This document shows positions 36,849-48,446 of a DNA stretch of 64,000 bases, in pieces. The stretch's first letter is position 1, and the number at the start of each line of letters is the position of its first letter. Location of the stretch: contig CAMYKP010000006.1 of the NCBI GenBank assembly GCA_947259005.1, forward strand, positions 894,920 through 958,919. The letters are read 5' to 3'. Below the pieces are notes generated by a model. The model searched no databases. It saw nothing but the letters and a program-made list of their open reading frames with translations, and was not told the DNA's origin. Origin of the DNA: an uncultured Parasphingopyxis sp. (GTDB taxonomy: Bacteria > Pseudomonadota > Alphaproteobacteria > Sphingomonadales > Sphingomonadaceae). Position numbers and translations under genes: made by a program.

Positions 36849-37544
36849 ATGAGGGATCAGAGCTTCATCACCTATCTGATATGGGCGCTGCTCCTCGTCG
36901 TCAGCATCGCCGCACTGGTGACCGCGCGATGGAGCCTGGCCTTTGTCAGCACGCTGACGCTGCTTATCACCTTCCTGCCCCTGCTGTTCCAGAGCTGGGC
37001 CGGGATTCGCATTCCGCGCGGATTCACCGCAGCGATCATCTTTTTCACCGTCGCCACCATCTTTCTCGGCGAAGTCGGGGACTTTTACGAACGCTTCTGG
37101 TGGTGGGACATTGCCCTGCACACCGGCTCTGCAATCGGCTTCGGCATGATCGGCGCGGTAATGACGCTGATGCTGGTGCGCGGAAACCGGCTGACGACTT
37201 CGGCCGGCCTGACGGCATTGTTCGCCTTCACGTTCGGCGTCGCCATCGGCGCGCTATGGGAAATTTTCGAATTTGCCATGGACCAGATTTTCGGGCTGAA
37301 CATGCAGAAATCGGGGCTGATCGACACGATGTACGACCTGATCGTCAATTGCGTGGGCGCGGCGATCGGAGCGCTTGCCGGTTATGCCTATTTCAGGGGG
37401 CACGGCACCAACTGGCTGTCACAAACGATCGCCAAGTTTGTCCGTGACAATTCGCGGCTCTTCGGGGGGCAACATGTGATCCGGCTCCAGCAAGTCGAAC
37501 CGCCCGAGCGCGACAGCAAGACCGGCCGTGGAGCAGGATCATGA
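36849..37544 (+). CDS. DUF2238 (YjdF-like) membrane protein
   Basis: 231 aa with five to six membrane helices. Conserved polar motifs within the membrane: GEVGDFYERFWWWDIALHTGSA and GALWEIFEFAMDQIFGLNMQ, typical of YjdF/DUF2238 proteins. GGAAGGA precedes the ATG. A 4-base overlap (ATGA) couples it to nth. No function is established; the buried Asp/Glu/His residues suggest a transport or enzymatic pocket. Confidence 0.82.
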   Translation: MRDQSFITYLIWALLLVVSIAALVTARWSLAFVSTLTLLITFLPLLFQSWAGIRIPRGFTAAIIFFTVATIFLGEVGDFYERFWWWDIALHTGSAIGFGMIGAVMTLMLVRGNRLTTSAGLTALFAFTFGVAIGALWEIFEFAMDQIFGLNMQKSGLIDTMYDLIVNCVGAAIGALAGYAYFRGHGTNWLSQTIAKFVRDNSRLFGGQHVIRLQQVEPPERDSKTGRGAGS

Positions 37545-38200
37545 AAAAGGCCGATATCTACGAACTTTTTCACCGGCTCTCGGAGAATAATCCCGAGCCC
37601 GAGACCGAGCTCAACTACGTCAATCCATATACCCTGCTGGTCGCGGTTGCCTTGTCGGCACAGGCGACGGATATCGGCGTGAACAAGGCGACCAAAGCGC
37701 TATTCGAGCAGGTGACGACGCCCGAAGAGATGCTCGCGCTGGGCGAAGAAGGCCTAAAGGGCCACATCAAAACGGTTGGCCTGTTCAACACCAAGGCGAA
37801 GAATGTCATCAAGGCCGCCGAGATGCTGGTTGCCGAACATGGCGGCGAAGTGCCGCGTGATCGCGAGGCACTGGAAAGCCTTCCCGGTGTCGGCCGCAAA
37901 ACCGCCAATGTCGTGCTGAACGAAGCCTTTGGCGAGCATACCATCGCCGTCGACACGCATATCTTCCGCGTCTCCAACCGGACCGGACTGGCCCCCGGGA
38001 AAACGCCCCTGGCCGTCGAGCAGAAGCTGGAAAAAGTGACGCCCGCCGATTTCAAGCGCCATGCGCATCACTGGATCCTCTTGCATGGCCGCTATATCTG
38101 CAAGGCGCGAACGCCGGAATGCTGGCGCTGCTCGGTCGCCGAATTTTGCGCCTTCAAGCCTAAAACATCCGCTCCGGTCCGCCATAGGGAAAATACGTAG
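37541..38200 (+). CDS. nth: Endonuclease III, DNA glycosylase/AP lyase
   Basis: 219 aa. Helix-hairpin-helix LESLPGVGRKTANVVLNEAFG with catalytic Lys, catalytic Asp in VDTHIFRVSNR, and a [4Fe-4S] cluster motif C-x6-C-x2-C-x5-C (CKARTPECWRCSVAEFC). It removes oxidised pyrimidines in base excision repair. All catalytic residues are present; the length is normal. Coupled to the DUF2238 gene by a 4-base overlap. Confidence 0.96.
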   Translation: MKKADIYELFHRLSENNPEPETELNYVNPYTLLVAVALSAQATDIGVNKATKALFEQVTTPEEMLALGEEGLKGHIKTVGLFNTKAKNVIKAAEMLVAEHGGEVPRDREALESLPGVGRKTANVVLNEAFGEHTIAVDTHIFRVSNRTGLAPGKTPLAVEQKLEKVTPADFKRHAHHWILLHGRYICKARTPECWRCSVAEFCAFKPKTSAPVRHRENT

Positions 38201-38525
38201 AGCATGGACCCTGTTTTGGAGTTAGAATAAAATCGAAAGAGGAGAGCATCATGTCCAGAATCACGGTCTCGATTTCCACCATCGCTTTAGCCCTGTTCCT
38301 AACCTCCTGCGCGTCCACCGATGCCGCCATCTCCGATCAGGGTACCGAGCCCTGGCAAGAGGCACGCCCCGTCGGCGAACCGGTCAACTGCATCTCGCTC
38401 AGCCGGATTCGCAACACGCGCGTCCATGATGACCGGACGATCGATTTTCACATGAATGGCGGCCAGATCTACCGGAACACCCTGCCCAATCGCTGCAGCG
38501 GCCTGGGGTTCGAAGAGGCCTTCAG

Positions 38526-40315
<1,790 letters not shown>

Positions 40316-40319
<4 letters not shown>

Positions 40320-40615
40320 GGCGTCCGCCCTCTCAGAGATTCTGTTGTGCCGTCAATGCGTTGCCGCTTGGAGTCAACAGTCTGTTTTTCTGTTATTTTT
40401 CCAAGTTTACCACAATCGGAGCGAGACGGGGAAGTGCTATCTGCACGAGCGTCGAGAATAATTTGCTCAGAGGTTTCGCCGAAGGCGGCATCGACGAAAT
40501 GCGCCATGATTTTCACGACAATGCCGATCAGCTCGTCCTTGTCGGAATCGGGCATGTCGACATCGGCGACGAACTGCCGGTAGCGCTCCAAATCATGTTG
40601 CTCCAATAATGCCAC
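40316..40615 (-). CDS. Small protein co-transcribed with serine recombinase
   Basis: 99 aa, acidic and helical in the first 60 residues (LERYRQFVADVDMPDSDKDELIGIVVKIMAHFVDAAFGE), with a basic Ser/Arg-rich tail. Its stop overlaps the recombinase start (ATGA), so the two are translated together. Small partner proteins of integrases often serve as directionality factors or regulators; there is no recognisable HTH here, so the role is open. A 19-bp dyad (40625-40643) lies directly upstream of its start. Confidence 0.68.
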
Positions 40616-41064
40616 CCAAAACCCTTTCGCTTCGCGAGCGAAACCAAGTCACTCACGTTCAAGATACGGGTTTTCTGATAGGACGGCTTGCCGCCGCCTC
40701 TGGGAAAAACAATGAAAGCCCCACACCTTCTGTTTTCCGGCACCTAACTTACAGTTTACTATAGACTGCGTGTTGATTTCAAATTTGCGGTTCTAACCGT
40801 CAGCTTGGCGCGCATTCATACAGCTCGCATCTGGGACGTTTTGATTGACAGGCTAACGTCTGCTTTTGGCGGTGGATTCACCGTGGAAAGCGGACATTCA
40901 ACATAAAGCGCATTATCGGGATTCTCCGGAGCGCTGCTGATGTCCGCAATGGTGGTGGACATTAGGCGCAGGGGTCATATGTCAGAGTCAATGTTTCAAA
41001 TGCATGAGCAAATGTATTGCTATAGTGATTAGCGTACAGGACCAATTCTCACTAGTTCGGCATA
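40616..41064. other. Noncoding start of the island, with a dyad at 40625-40643
   Basis: 449 bases with no convincing gene. Directly upstream of the integrase operon is TTTCGCT, five bases, AGCGAAA (40625-40643), a possible operator for integrase control. A large hairpin copy of the palindromic repeat (40855-40899) and its tail follow to about 40971. Confidence 0.5.
40855..40899. repeat. Palindromic repeat, hairpin copy C
   Basis: AACGTCTGCTTTTGG..., centre GGTGGATTCACC, then GGAAAGCGGACATT. Downstream, ACATAAAG, TATCG, ATTC and ATGTCCGC (40901-40945) line up with the sequence that follows copy D at 56495-56540, so the repeated unit is about 90-100 bases: a hairpin plus a tail. Confidence 0.7.
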
Positions 41065-41337
41065 GTGACAGAACAAACCGACATCCCTGACCCGCCTCCC
41101 AACCGGCTTTCGAACAATCCACGCAGCGATTTTTATGAGCCTGCCGTGTTCCAGCGAGGTATCGGCATTCGAATCAAGGACAACAAGCGAACCAATGTCG
41201 AAGAGCACTGTATTTCCGAAGGTTGGATCCGGGTCTAGGCTGGAAAATCGAATGACCGGCATGGCAATCCGTTGACGATTAAACTCAGCTGGGACGATGA
41301 AGCGTGGTTTGAAGATATGGATGAAAAAGCGGACTAG
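41065..41337 (+). pseudogene. DUF3297 gene interrupted by an amber codon
   Basis: From GTG 41065 the frame reads a DUF3297 protein: PPPNRLSNNPRSDFYEP, RGIGIRIKDNKRTNVEEHC, ISEGWIRV, then TAG at 41236, and continues in the same frame with AGKSNDRHGNPLTIKLSW and DDEAWFEDMDEKAD to a second TAG at 41335. The expected residue at the stop in this family is polar (Gln is one base from TAG), so one C-to-T change explains it. 57 of about 90 residues would be made. An antisense frame at 41029-41262 is a shadow. Alternatively, amber readthrough could occur; no sign of a dedicated mechanism. Confidence 0.8.
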
Positions 41338-41360
41338 CGCACGTCTTTGCCACCAGCTTG

Positions 41361-41504
41361 CTATCCTACACGACGAAGCTGTTCAAAACAGTCGAGCGCT
41401 TTCGATAGTGCAGTTTTCGCTGCGTGCAGATCACTGGCCAATTGAAGTTCCGGCCTATTCGACAATTCTAATATGACAGCGAGGATGGCCAGTGACTCGC
41501 GCAT
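41361..41504 (-). CDS. Possible 47-aa helical protein
   Basis: From ATG 41504: a helical, Leu/Ala-rich sequence (SLAILAVILELSNRPEL, SDLHAAKTALSKALDCFEQL) with heptad-like spacing. It resembles the many small helical proteins of sphingomonads but has no ribosome binding site of note and no linked partner. A TTG start at 41549 would add 15 residues. Weak call. Confidence 0.3.
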   Translation of the reverse strand: MRESLAILAVILELSNRPELQLASDLHAAKTALSKALDCFEQLRRVG

Positions 41505-41716
41505 AAGACTGATCAAATGCGATCCTCTCGGACCTCCTGTCCCGTTCAACCAATGGCGCGCAGTTCTGTCACTTGAATTGGTCCAAGGGCACTGTCACGT
41601 TACCTTTGGTGGTGGTTCAGTGAGAGAGTGTCTAGCTAGTACGAATGCAACCAATTGATCTTACCAGACAAGCCGCTTCCTGGCTGTTGGGTCGAATCAA
41701 TGTGACAATGCCAAGG

Positions 41717-43312
41717 TCACGCATCCTCCAGTATCATACTTGCTCCTTTTTCGCCGATCATAATCGAAGGTGCATTGGTATTACCGGACACCAAGACCGG
41801 CATGATAGACGCATCGATAACACGCAGGTTTTTCAAGCCTCTAACACGTAATCTGGAGTCTACGACCGCCAGAGGATCGGAATCCGGGCCCATTTTGCAC
41901 GTACCTACGGGGTGGTAAATGGTGTCTGCTCGCGCACGGATATCAGCGATCAATTCTTCATCATCATCGCTTCCCGTGGCGTAAACCGGATCGCCGCGGA
42001 CTTCGTCGAAAGCAGGTGCCCGCATAATCTGCTGCGCTTTTCGCACACCGCGAAGCAAATTTTTTACATCGCGATCATCGACAAGAAATGCCGGGTCAAT
42101 CAGCGGCGGTGTTTCTGGATTGCCGTCATTCAGCTCCAGATTCCCTCGGCTTTTCGGTCTCAGCAGACAAACGTGACATGTGTAGCCACCGCGACCGTGG
42201 ACGTTTCGGCCATGATCATCAACGATACTAAAAGCGAAGTGGAGCTGTATATCGGGTGAAGGCTCAGACGGATCAGCATAATAAAAGGCACCGGATTCGT
42301 TGAAATTTGTCGCAAGGATCCCGCGTCGTCCAATCCAGTACCGCAATTGACTAAGCCCGACCTGAAAAATGGAACGCGCGTTTCGACCCAAAACATGTTT
42401 GGAATCCGACTGATAAATGAGGCCATAATCAACATGGTCGTGCAGGTTTTCACCAACACCAGGTAGTTCATGTTCAAATTTGATCTTATGCGGCCTGATT
42501 TTGTTCGCTGGCCCTATTCCAGACAACAAAAGCAATTGCGGGCTCTGAAAAGCGCCACTGGAAAGAACGACCTCCTTGTTGGCAGTCAGCCTTTGAATTT
42601 TTCCATCAATATTTGCTACAACTCCGGTCGCACGCTTGTTGCTCAAAACCACCCTGTGGACAAAAGTGTTTGTTAACACTGTCAAATTTCGTCGGCTCTT
42701 CGCCGGATCAAGATAGGCGTGTGCTGCCGAACAACGCTGCCCACGATTTTGCGTCAACTCGTAATATCCGATCCCTTCCTGGGTTGCGCCATTAAAATCT
42801 TCATTGAGTGGCAGCTGAGCCTCCTGGCCTGCCTGTATAAAAATATCGTTCATAGGATTCGGGCTGCGCGGCGGCGAAACACTTAATGGGCCACCCGTCC
42901 CGTGGAAGCCATCGGCACCTTTCTTCCGGTTTTCGGCTTTTTTGAAGAAGGGCAGGACATCTTCATATGACCAGCCGCCATTACCCAAGGAGGCCCAAGA
43001 ATCGTAATCTTCTTTGACGCCGCGAATATAGACCATGGCATTGATCGAGGACGAACCGCCCAATGCTTTCCCGCGCGGTTGATACCCTTGCCTTCCGTTG
43101 AGTCCCACTTGGGGAACCGTTGAAAAGCTCCAATTTTTGACATTGCGGGGGACGGTGTACGCAAAATTGAAAGGGATCGAGATAAGCGGGTGACGATGGG
43201 TTCCGCCAGCCTCCAACAGGGCGACGGTATATTTGCCGTTTTCGCTCAATCGGTTGGCAACTGTACAACCTGCGGATCCGCCTCCGACGACGATGTAATC
43301 AAACCTCCGCAT
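41717..43312 (-). CDS. pegA: GMC-family FAD alcohol dehydrogenase, PEG dehydrogenase-like
   Basis: 531 aa GMC oxidoreductase. FAD motif [56 protein letters not shown], and the C-terminal catalytic His region [13 protein letters not shown] with [14 protein letters not shown]. No signal peptide is seen. In Sphingopyxis the PegA enzyme of this family oxidises terminal alcohol groups of polyethylene glycol to aldehydes; choline, long-chain alcohol and polypropylene glycol dehydrogenases are close relatives. The neighbouring regulator, ligase, aldehyde dehydrogenase and receptor favour the PegA reading. The gene starts three bases after a small ORF's stop. Confidence 0.75.
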   Translation of the reverse strand: MRRFDYIVVGGGSAGCTVANRLSENGKYTVALLEAGGTHRHPLISIPFNFAYTVPRNVKNWSFSTVPQVGLNGRQGYQPRGKALGGSSSINAMVYIRGVKEDYDSWASLGNGGWSYEDVLPFFKKAENRKKGADGFHGTGGPLSVSPPRSPNPMNDIFIQAGQEAQLPLNEDFNGATQEGIGYYELTQNRGQRCSAAHAYLDPAKSRRNLTVLTNTFVHRVVLSNKRATGVVANIDGKIQRLTANKEVVLSSGAFQSPQLLLLSGIGPANKIRPHKIKFEHELPGVGENLHDHVDYGLIYQSDSKHVLGRNARSIFQVGLSQLRYWIGRRGILATNFNESGAFYYADPSEPSPDIQLHFAFSIVDDHGRNVHGRGGYTCHVCLLRPKSRGNLELNDGNPETPPLIDPAFLVDDRDVKNLLRGVRKAQQIMRAPAFDEVRGDPVYATGSDDDEELIADIRARADTIYHPVGTCKMGPDSDPLAVVDSRLRVRGLKNLRVIDASIMPVLVSGNTNAPSIMIGEKGASMILEDA

Positions 43313-43315
43313 GAT

Positions 43316-43453
43316 TTAAGAGCCACTCTGCGCGTCGCACCGCAATGCATCTGTTTTTGTTACAATCAAATGTGCAGCACTAGACAAGGATTCATGCGTT
43401 AACTCGGTTGGACGAAAAGTTTCGTCGAGCGAGCAACGATTGGCTTTAGGCAT
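43316..43453 (-). CDS. 45-aa ORF tightly upstream of pegA
   Basis: ATG 43453 has GGGAG six bases upstream; the 45-codon frame (MPKANRCSLDETFRPTEL..., ending DALRCDAQSGS) stops three bases before the pegA ATG (TAA-ATC-ATG). pegA lacks a good ribosome binding site of its own, so coupling through this frame is plausible. No recognised domain. It may be a leader peptide or the remains of a longer gene. Confidence 0.4.
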   Translation of the reverse strand: MPKANRCSLDETFRPTELTHESLSSAAHLIVTKTDALRCDAQSGS

Positions 43454-43588
43454 ATCTATCTCCCAACTTGCACAACCATGCGCTTGAGAGCGAACACCGT
43501 CACTGACCATTTCATTCGAGTTTTTGTCTTTTTCAAGCAGCGTTCAGCTTGAAGTCGCCCAAGCCGGGACTGTGATCGTCGATCTCGG

Positions 43589-44593
43589 CTATCTCTGGCG
43601 GCGTCGCCATTCGCCAGGGGCAATGTTTTCTCGTCGTTTGAAGGCTCGCCCAAAACTCGCGGACTCCGAGTATCCCAATGCGTAAGAGATCTGGTCAATG
43701 GTCATGGTGGAAGTGACGAGCATCTGACAAGCCAATTCGTGAATGGACGAACTCTTTATTTCCCGAAAGCTTGTATCTTCTTCTCGTAAGCGTCGCCTAA
43801 GTGTGCTGGCCGAGATTCCGATTGCGTCCGACACTTCTTCCTCTGTACGAATTTCGCCAGGATCGCTGAATACAATATCTTTCACTCTATTCGTGACCGA
43901 AGAACGCCGACGCTCCATGAGCATTTCCAACTCGCATTCGGACCGAAGTCGTGTCCATCGATCCGCGAACTTGAGACGTTCATCGAATAATTCACTATCG
44001 AATGTGATTGAGTATGAGTCGGCACCAAACTCGAACTGGCTGCCAAAGCATCGCTGAAAAGGCGCGGAGTTCGTTGGCTCAGCGTGTTTGAATTTTGACT
44101 GTACCGGGCTAATTTTTCGCGCCAACATTTCATTCATCCAAACGACGAGTGCCGCCATACCGCGTGTTGCGACAAAATGACGGCATTCTTCGGGTAACAT
44201 GTGATTGTGGATCACAAACGTCGTTGCGTCTTCATCGAGAAGCAAGTCCACATCACTCAACCACAGCGACAATGAATGGAACTTTGTCGCGATTTTCAAC
44301 GCCTGCCGGAGATTTCGGCTCGACAACATAGCAAAGCCGAGCGTTCCAAATGACGTGATGTGTAGACGTTCCCCCATCAAGACACCCAAGGCCGGGTCAT
44401 CATCATGGGTCACAAAATTGCGGATGGCAGTAATCTCCTGCCAAACCTCGATTTCAGAATTGGGTTGGTTGATATTGCCGAGCGTCAACTCCGTTCCGGA
44501 CAAGATCACGGATTCCGGAATTTGCCGTTCGGTCGCCAAGCTCACGATCAATCTGAGCGCCGCAGCATCTCTCTTGTCATGATCATTTACCAT
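43589..44593 (-). CDS. pegR: AraC-family transcriptional regulator (PegR-like)
   Basis: 334 aa. N-terminal ligand domain of the 'arabinose-binding domain of AraC transcription regulator, N-term' type (NFVTHDDDPALGVLMGERLHITSFGTLGFAMLSS), as in OruR and ArgR-like activators, and C-terminal double HTH (RTEEEVSDAIGISASTLRRRLREE, MTIDQISYALGYSESASFGRAFKR). It stands between the dehydrogenase and ligase genes, divergent to the latter. PegR of Sphingopyxis is an AraC-type activator responding to polyethylene glycol. Function by context; the family call is firm. Confidence 0.8.
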   Translation of the reverse strand: MVNDHDKRDAAALRLIVSLATERQIPESVILSGTELTLGNINQPNSEIEVWQEITAIRNFVTHDDDPALGVLMGERLHITSFGTLGFAMLSSRNLRQALKIATKFHSLSLWLSDVDLLLDEDATTFVIHNHMLPEECRHFVATRGMAALVVWMNEMLARKISPVQSKFKHAEPTNSAPFQRCFGSQFEFGADSYSITFDSELFDERLKFADRWTRLRSECELEMLMERRRSSVTNRVKDIVFSDPGEIRTEEEVSDAIGISASTLRRRLREEDTSFREIKSSSIHELACQMLVTSTMTIDQISYALGYSESASFGRAFKRRENIAPGEWRRRQR

Positions 44594-44884
44594 TTCAGCA
44601 ATTTCATTTTTGCCACTCCCGTTACGAAATCAAAACAATTTTTTGCTGATTATGTCAATCGAGCGCTGACAGGTGAAACGGGTTTTGCGTTGTCACAACC
44701 ATCCCAGGCGCAAGCCCCCACCTAGTTTGGTTCAACTCGCTTATTTTTTTTGGATTTTCATACCAATATCGATGACTGAATAAGCCAATTATTCGTTTCA
44801 AAAAGTCATAGGCCAAGCGTTATCCGATCACCAGAATTGCTCTGTTCGCTTTTTTATCGGGCGGAAATTCTGAGGGGAGACAAT
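44594..44884. promoter_or_regulatory. Divergent pegR / pegE promoter region
   Basis: 291 bases, strongly AT-rich, with T-runs (TTTTTTTTGG near 44745) and A/T blocks around TCATACCAATATCG. It must hold the promoters of both genes and the sites of the AraC-type regulator. No clear long repeat is seen. A good ribosome site (GAGGGGAGA) precedes the GTG start of the ligase. Confidence 0.4.
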
Positions 44885-46561
44885 GTGATCAGTCGCGCTG
44901 AAGCCATTCAACAACTAACCGCTCCGGGGCAGATATACGAGCTTCAAAATATTGATATAAAAGGGAAAACCTGCCCCTGGTTTGTTAGTGGGCCGCAAAC
45001 GCTTTCGCAACTCTTCGCTGAAAATCTGAGCGACCAGACTTTCTATGTCTATGGCGATGAACGATATAGCTTTAACGATGTGTATGGCCGAGCTTCAAGT
45101 CTTGCGTCACGGCTAATTTCCGATTTTGGGATAAAGCCGGGTGACCGTGTTGGTATCGCCATGCGCAATTATCCGGAATGGCCAATTGCCCTCACCGCTA
45201 TCATATCGATTGGGGCGATTGCCGTCGCTGTCAACGCCTGGTGGGAAGTTGACGAGCTTGAGTACGGCTTGAATCACACCAAGGCAAAAGTGATTATTGC
45301 CGACCAAGAACGGTTGGATCGGCTTATGCGCAGCGAAAAATTGGGCAATGTTGCAATTATATCGGTGCGATCAAAGCCTGTGCCTAATGCCATTCAAATG
45401 GACACGCTCACTTGTGACGACGCGGCGATGCCCCAGGTCGATATTGCGGCGGACGACAACGCGGTCATCCTGTTTACATCCGGGTCAACCGGCCGCCCGA
45501 AGGGGTCTGTATCGACTCATCGCAACATTATTTCATCGCTTTTGTCGTGGGAACTGGAAATCATGTGCAACGCAATGCAGCGCGTGACCAAGAGGAAGCC
45601 ATCGGCTGATCGCTCTTATCAAATAGCGACACTCCTGGCGATACCGCTATTTCATGTGAACGGGTTGCTCGCTGTTTTGTTGTCAAGCTATCGGAGTCAG
45701 CGAAAAACGGTCGCTATGTTCAAATGGGACCCCGTCGTTGGTGCAGAACTGATCGAAAAGGAAAAAATTGCAACCTTTGTCGGCACTCCGGCCATGACAG
45801 GCGATCTCACCGCTGAAGGAAAAAGAACCAACCGCGACCTCAGCAGCCTTCTTGTTGTCGGTGGCGGCGGTGCCGCCCGAGCTCCCTCCCAAGTCAGCGG
45901 CATAAAGAAGACCTTCAAAAATGCAGCTCCCAACACCGGATGGGGCATGACCGAAACGAATTCGATAGGGACTAGCATTTATGGGGATGAGTATTTGGAA
46001 CGGCCCGAAAGTTCGGGTCGGCGTCATCCAGTCCTGGAACTGGCAATCATCGATGGATCCGGCAATTTTCTGCCCGCCAATCGGCGCGGTGAATTATTGG
46101 TCCGTGGGACATCAGTAATTAGTGGATACTGGGATCGGCCTGATGCCAATGGCGAATCTTTTTGGGAGGATTGGTTTCGCACGGGAGACATCGCCTACCT
46201 GGATGACGAAGGCTATCTGTTCATCGTCGATCGGCTGAAACAGCTGATCATTCGAGGCGGGGAAAATATTGGCTGCAGCGAGGTTGAATCAGCGCTATTG
46301 CATCACAGCGAGATCATTGAGGCTTCTGTTTACGGAATTCCGGATGATCGGCTCGGCGAGGAAGTTGGTGCGACCGTCTATGTTGGCCATCAATTCGATG
46401 CGGAATTGTTGAAAAGCAAACTAAAATCGCAACTGGCGAACTTCAAGATCCCCAGATATCTAGAGATTTCCGAAAATTCGCTTCCCCGTATCGCATCGGG
46501 AAAGATAGATAAACGGGTGATACGGGCATCACATCTGAAGAAATTGGGCATCAAGGCCTAA
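44885..46561 (+). CDS. pegE: Acyl-CoA ligase (AMP-binding), PegE-like
   Basis: 558 aa. AMP-binding loop ILFTSGSTGRPKGSVSTHRN, WGMTETNSIGT, FRTGDIAYLDDEGYLFIVDRLKQLIIRGGENI, and C-terminal lysine in LPRIASGKIDKR. It activates a carboxylic acid to its CoA thioester; in the PEG route this would be carboxylated PEG. Start GTG 44885 with GAGGGGAGA four bases upstream; the frame is open to 44837 but lacks a signal there. First gene of a plus-strand unit with the FAD dehydrogenase and GST. Confidence 0.75.
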   Translation: MISRAEAIQQLTAPGQIYELQNIDIKGKTCPWFVSGPQTLSQLFAENLSDQTFYVYGDERYSFNDVYGRASSLASRLISDFGIKPGDRVGIAMRNYPEWPIALTAIISIGAIAVAVNAWWEVDELEYGLNHTKAKVIIADQERLDRLMRSEKLGNVAIISVRSKPVPNAIQMDTLTCDDAAMPQVDIAADDNAVILFTSGSTGRPKGSVSTHRNIISSLLSWELEIMCNAMQRVTKRKPSADRSYQIATLLAIPLFHVNGLLAVLLSSYRSQRKTVAMFKWDPVVGAELIEKEKIATFVGTPAMTGDLTAEGKRTNRDLSSLLVVGGGGAARAPSQVSGIKKTFKNAAPNTGWGMTETNSIGTSIYGDEYLERPESSGRRHPVLELAIIDGSGNFLPANRRGELLVRGTSVISGYWDRPDANGESFWEDWFRTGDIAYLDDEGYLFIVDRLKQLIIRGGENIGCSEVESALLHHSEIIEASVYGIPDDRLGEEVGATVYVGHQFDAELLKSKLKSQLANFKIPRYLEISENSLPRIASGKIDKRVIRASHLKKLGIKA

Positions 46562-46770
46562 CCAAAACGACACCCGAAGACAGTAACCTGTCCTGCGAAC
46601 CAATACTCATCAATTCGATGAGTTAGGCCCAATTTTTCAGACATGGCGTAGGCCACTGCTCATTGATCAAAAATGTCTGTAAAATGCGTTCGGCAGTCAT
46701 AGGATTCCACCCTCAACCACCCGACAGATGATCGAACCTAACTACAAACGAAAATCTCGAGGAAAATACT

Positions 46771-48420
46771 ATGGGCGACGTCACAGGATTTTATGGTAAA
46801 CGCAGAAAATGGTATAGTTGGGGGTATGAAGGCGAAGAAATTCCGGCCGAAGCTGTTAAGAAAATGGCTAACCGGATGTCCGAGCGATTGGGTGTTGGCG
46901 AACTGGAAATCCTGCCTGATCCCACACTCGATGATATTGAATTGCGGGATCCGCGGATCTCGATTCCCAGATCATTGGAGTCCTTTTGCACATCCGAGAA
47001 GTGGGACCGCGTGTTCCACTCCTACGGAAAAAGTTTCAAAGATCTGACCAAGATCTATCGACGTGATTTTGGCAACCCGCCGGATATCGTCGCCTATCCA
47101 AAAGATGAAAACGACATTGCGGCCATTCTGGATTGGTGCGGCGACAATGGGTATGCAGCTATCCCATTCGGCGGCGGGTCGAGTGTAACCGATGGGTTTA
47201 CCGGACCCGAAGGCGATCAATATCCTGGATCAGTAATCATAGATCTCGGAAATCTGAACAAAGTTCTCGAGGTCGATACAGTGTCGCGGTGCGCATTGAT
47301 TCAAGCCGGAACTTTGGGGCCGTCTCTCGAAGATCAGCTAAGACCGCATGATCTGACGCTTCGACATATTCCGCAATCCTGGGAATTTTCGTCGTTGGGC
47401 GGATGGATCGCGACCCGCTCTTCCGGGCATTATGCAACCCATCTCACCCACATCGATGACATGGTTGAGAGTCTTCGGGTTGTGACGCCCAAGGGCGCGC
47501 TCGAGAATCGCCGCCTACCTGGGTCTGGTGCAGGGCCAAACCCAGACCGAATTTTCATGGGTTCGGAAGGCTCCATGGGGATAATCACAGAAGCCTGGAT
47601 GAAATTGCAGGGACGCGTGAAATTTCGAGCGAATGCCAGCATTGCATTCAAGACTTTTTACCAAGGGGCCAACGCCGTTCGTCAGATTACCCAGGCTGGT
47701 CTTTTCCCGGCAAATTGTCGCTATCTGGACGAACAAGATGCCAGTTTTTACGGCGCGGGTGACGGCACACATTCAATGCTCTTGCTGGGATTTGAGTCTG
47801 CAGACCACCCGGTCGACGCGTGGCTAGAACGCGCTTTGGAAATCTGTTGTGACCATGGCGGAACGGTTACTCAGAAAGCTGGCTCTGACGCAGATGCACT
47901 GAAAACAAGTCGAAGCGGTGCCCAGGGGAACTGGCGCGAACAGTTCCGTTACCTTCCGCGCTTGATGCATACTCGGGCTGCAATGGGAGTGGTTAGCTTC
48001 ACCTTTGAAACCGCCTATACCTGGGACAAGTTTGAGGCTGTCGACACAGAGATTATTCGTCGTATAAAGGAAGCTCAAAAGGAAATTACCGGCGGAGGCA
48101 TTGTTTGTCGCCGGTTCTCATTCCTCTATCCCGATGGCCCGGCGCCTTATTATTCAGTCGTTGCCCCTTCCACCCATGATAAGAGCCTTGAGCAGTATCA
48201 GGCGCTTTCTGACGTGGCATCAGACGCCATAACGGAACTCGGCGCTACGATTACGCATCACCATGCAGTCGGTCGTAGTTTCCGGCCCTGGTATGACAAA
48301 GAGGTTGATCCGCTGGCGCGTGAAATGATGGCTGGTGCCAAACAGGTCGTCGATCCCAAATGGATCATGAATCCTGGCATGATAATCGATCGCCCCCCTC
48401 ATTTCAAAATGGTCGGATAG
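46771..48420 (+). CDS. FAD-linked oxidase (FAD_binding_4), PEG-carboxylate dehydrogenase-like
   Basis: 549 aa of the vanillyl-alcohol oxidase / alkyl-DHAP synthase superfamily. PP-loop AAIPFGGGSSVTDGFTGPEG, SSLGGWIATRSSGHYATHLTHIDD, FMGSEGSMGIITEAWM, and a C-terminal substrate domain with HHHAVGRSFRPWYDKE. Strongest resemblance is to alkyldihydroxyacetonephosphate synthase, an enzyme that handles ether-linked substrates. In Sphingopyxis a PEG-carboxylate dehydrogenase of this superfamily oxidises the carbon next to the ether so the terminal unit leaves as glyoxylate. That function fits this position beside a GST. Confidence 0.72.
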   Translation: MGDVTGFYGKRRKWYSWGYEGEEIPAEAVKKMANRMSERLGVGELEILPDPTLDDIELRDPRISIPRSLESFCTSEKWDRVFHSYGKSFKDLTKIYRRDFGNPPDIVAYPKDENDIAAILDWCGDNGYAAIPFGGGSSVTDGFTGPEGDQYPGSVIIDLGNLNKVLEVDTVSRCALIQAGTLGPSLEDQLRPHDLTLRHIPQSWEFSSLGGWIATRSSGHYATHLTHIDDMVESLRVVTPKGALENRRLPGSGAGPNPDRIFMGSEGSMGIITEAWMKLQGRVKFRANASIAFKTFYQGANAVRQITQAGLFPANCRYLDEQDASFYGAGDGTHSMLLLGFESADHPVDAWLERALEICCDHGGTVTQKAGSDADALKTSRSGAQGNWREQFRYLPRLMHTRAAMGVVSFTFETAYTWDKFEAVDTEIIRRIKEAQKEITGGGIVCRRFSFLYPDGPAPYYSVVAPSTHDKSLEQYQALSDVASDAITELGATITHHHAVGRSFRPWYDKEVDPLAREMMAGAKQVVDPKWIMNPGMIIDRPPHFKMVG

Positions 48421-48446
48421 CACCTAATCTGAAGGGCAATTTCACT

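Noticed and set aside
40528..40743. 71-codon minus-strand frame overlapping the integrase-linked small gene
   Set aside because: Overlaps in another frame a gene that is coupled to the recombinase; no supporting feature.
41029..41262. 77-codon minus-strand frame
   Set aside because: It is antisense to the recognisable DUF3297 sequence, which explains the region better.
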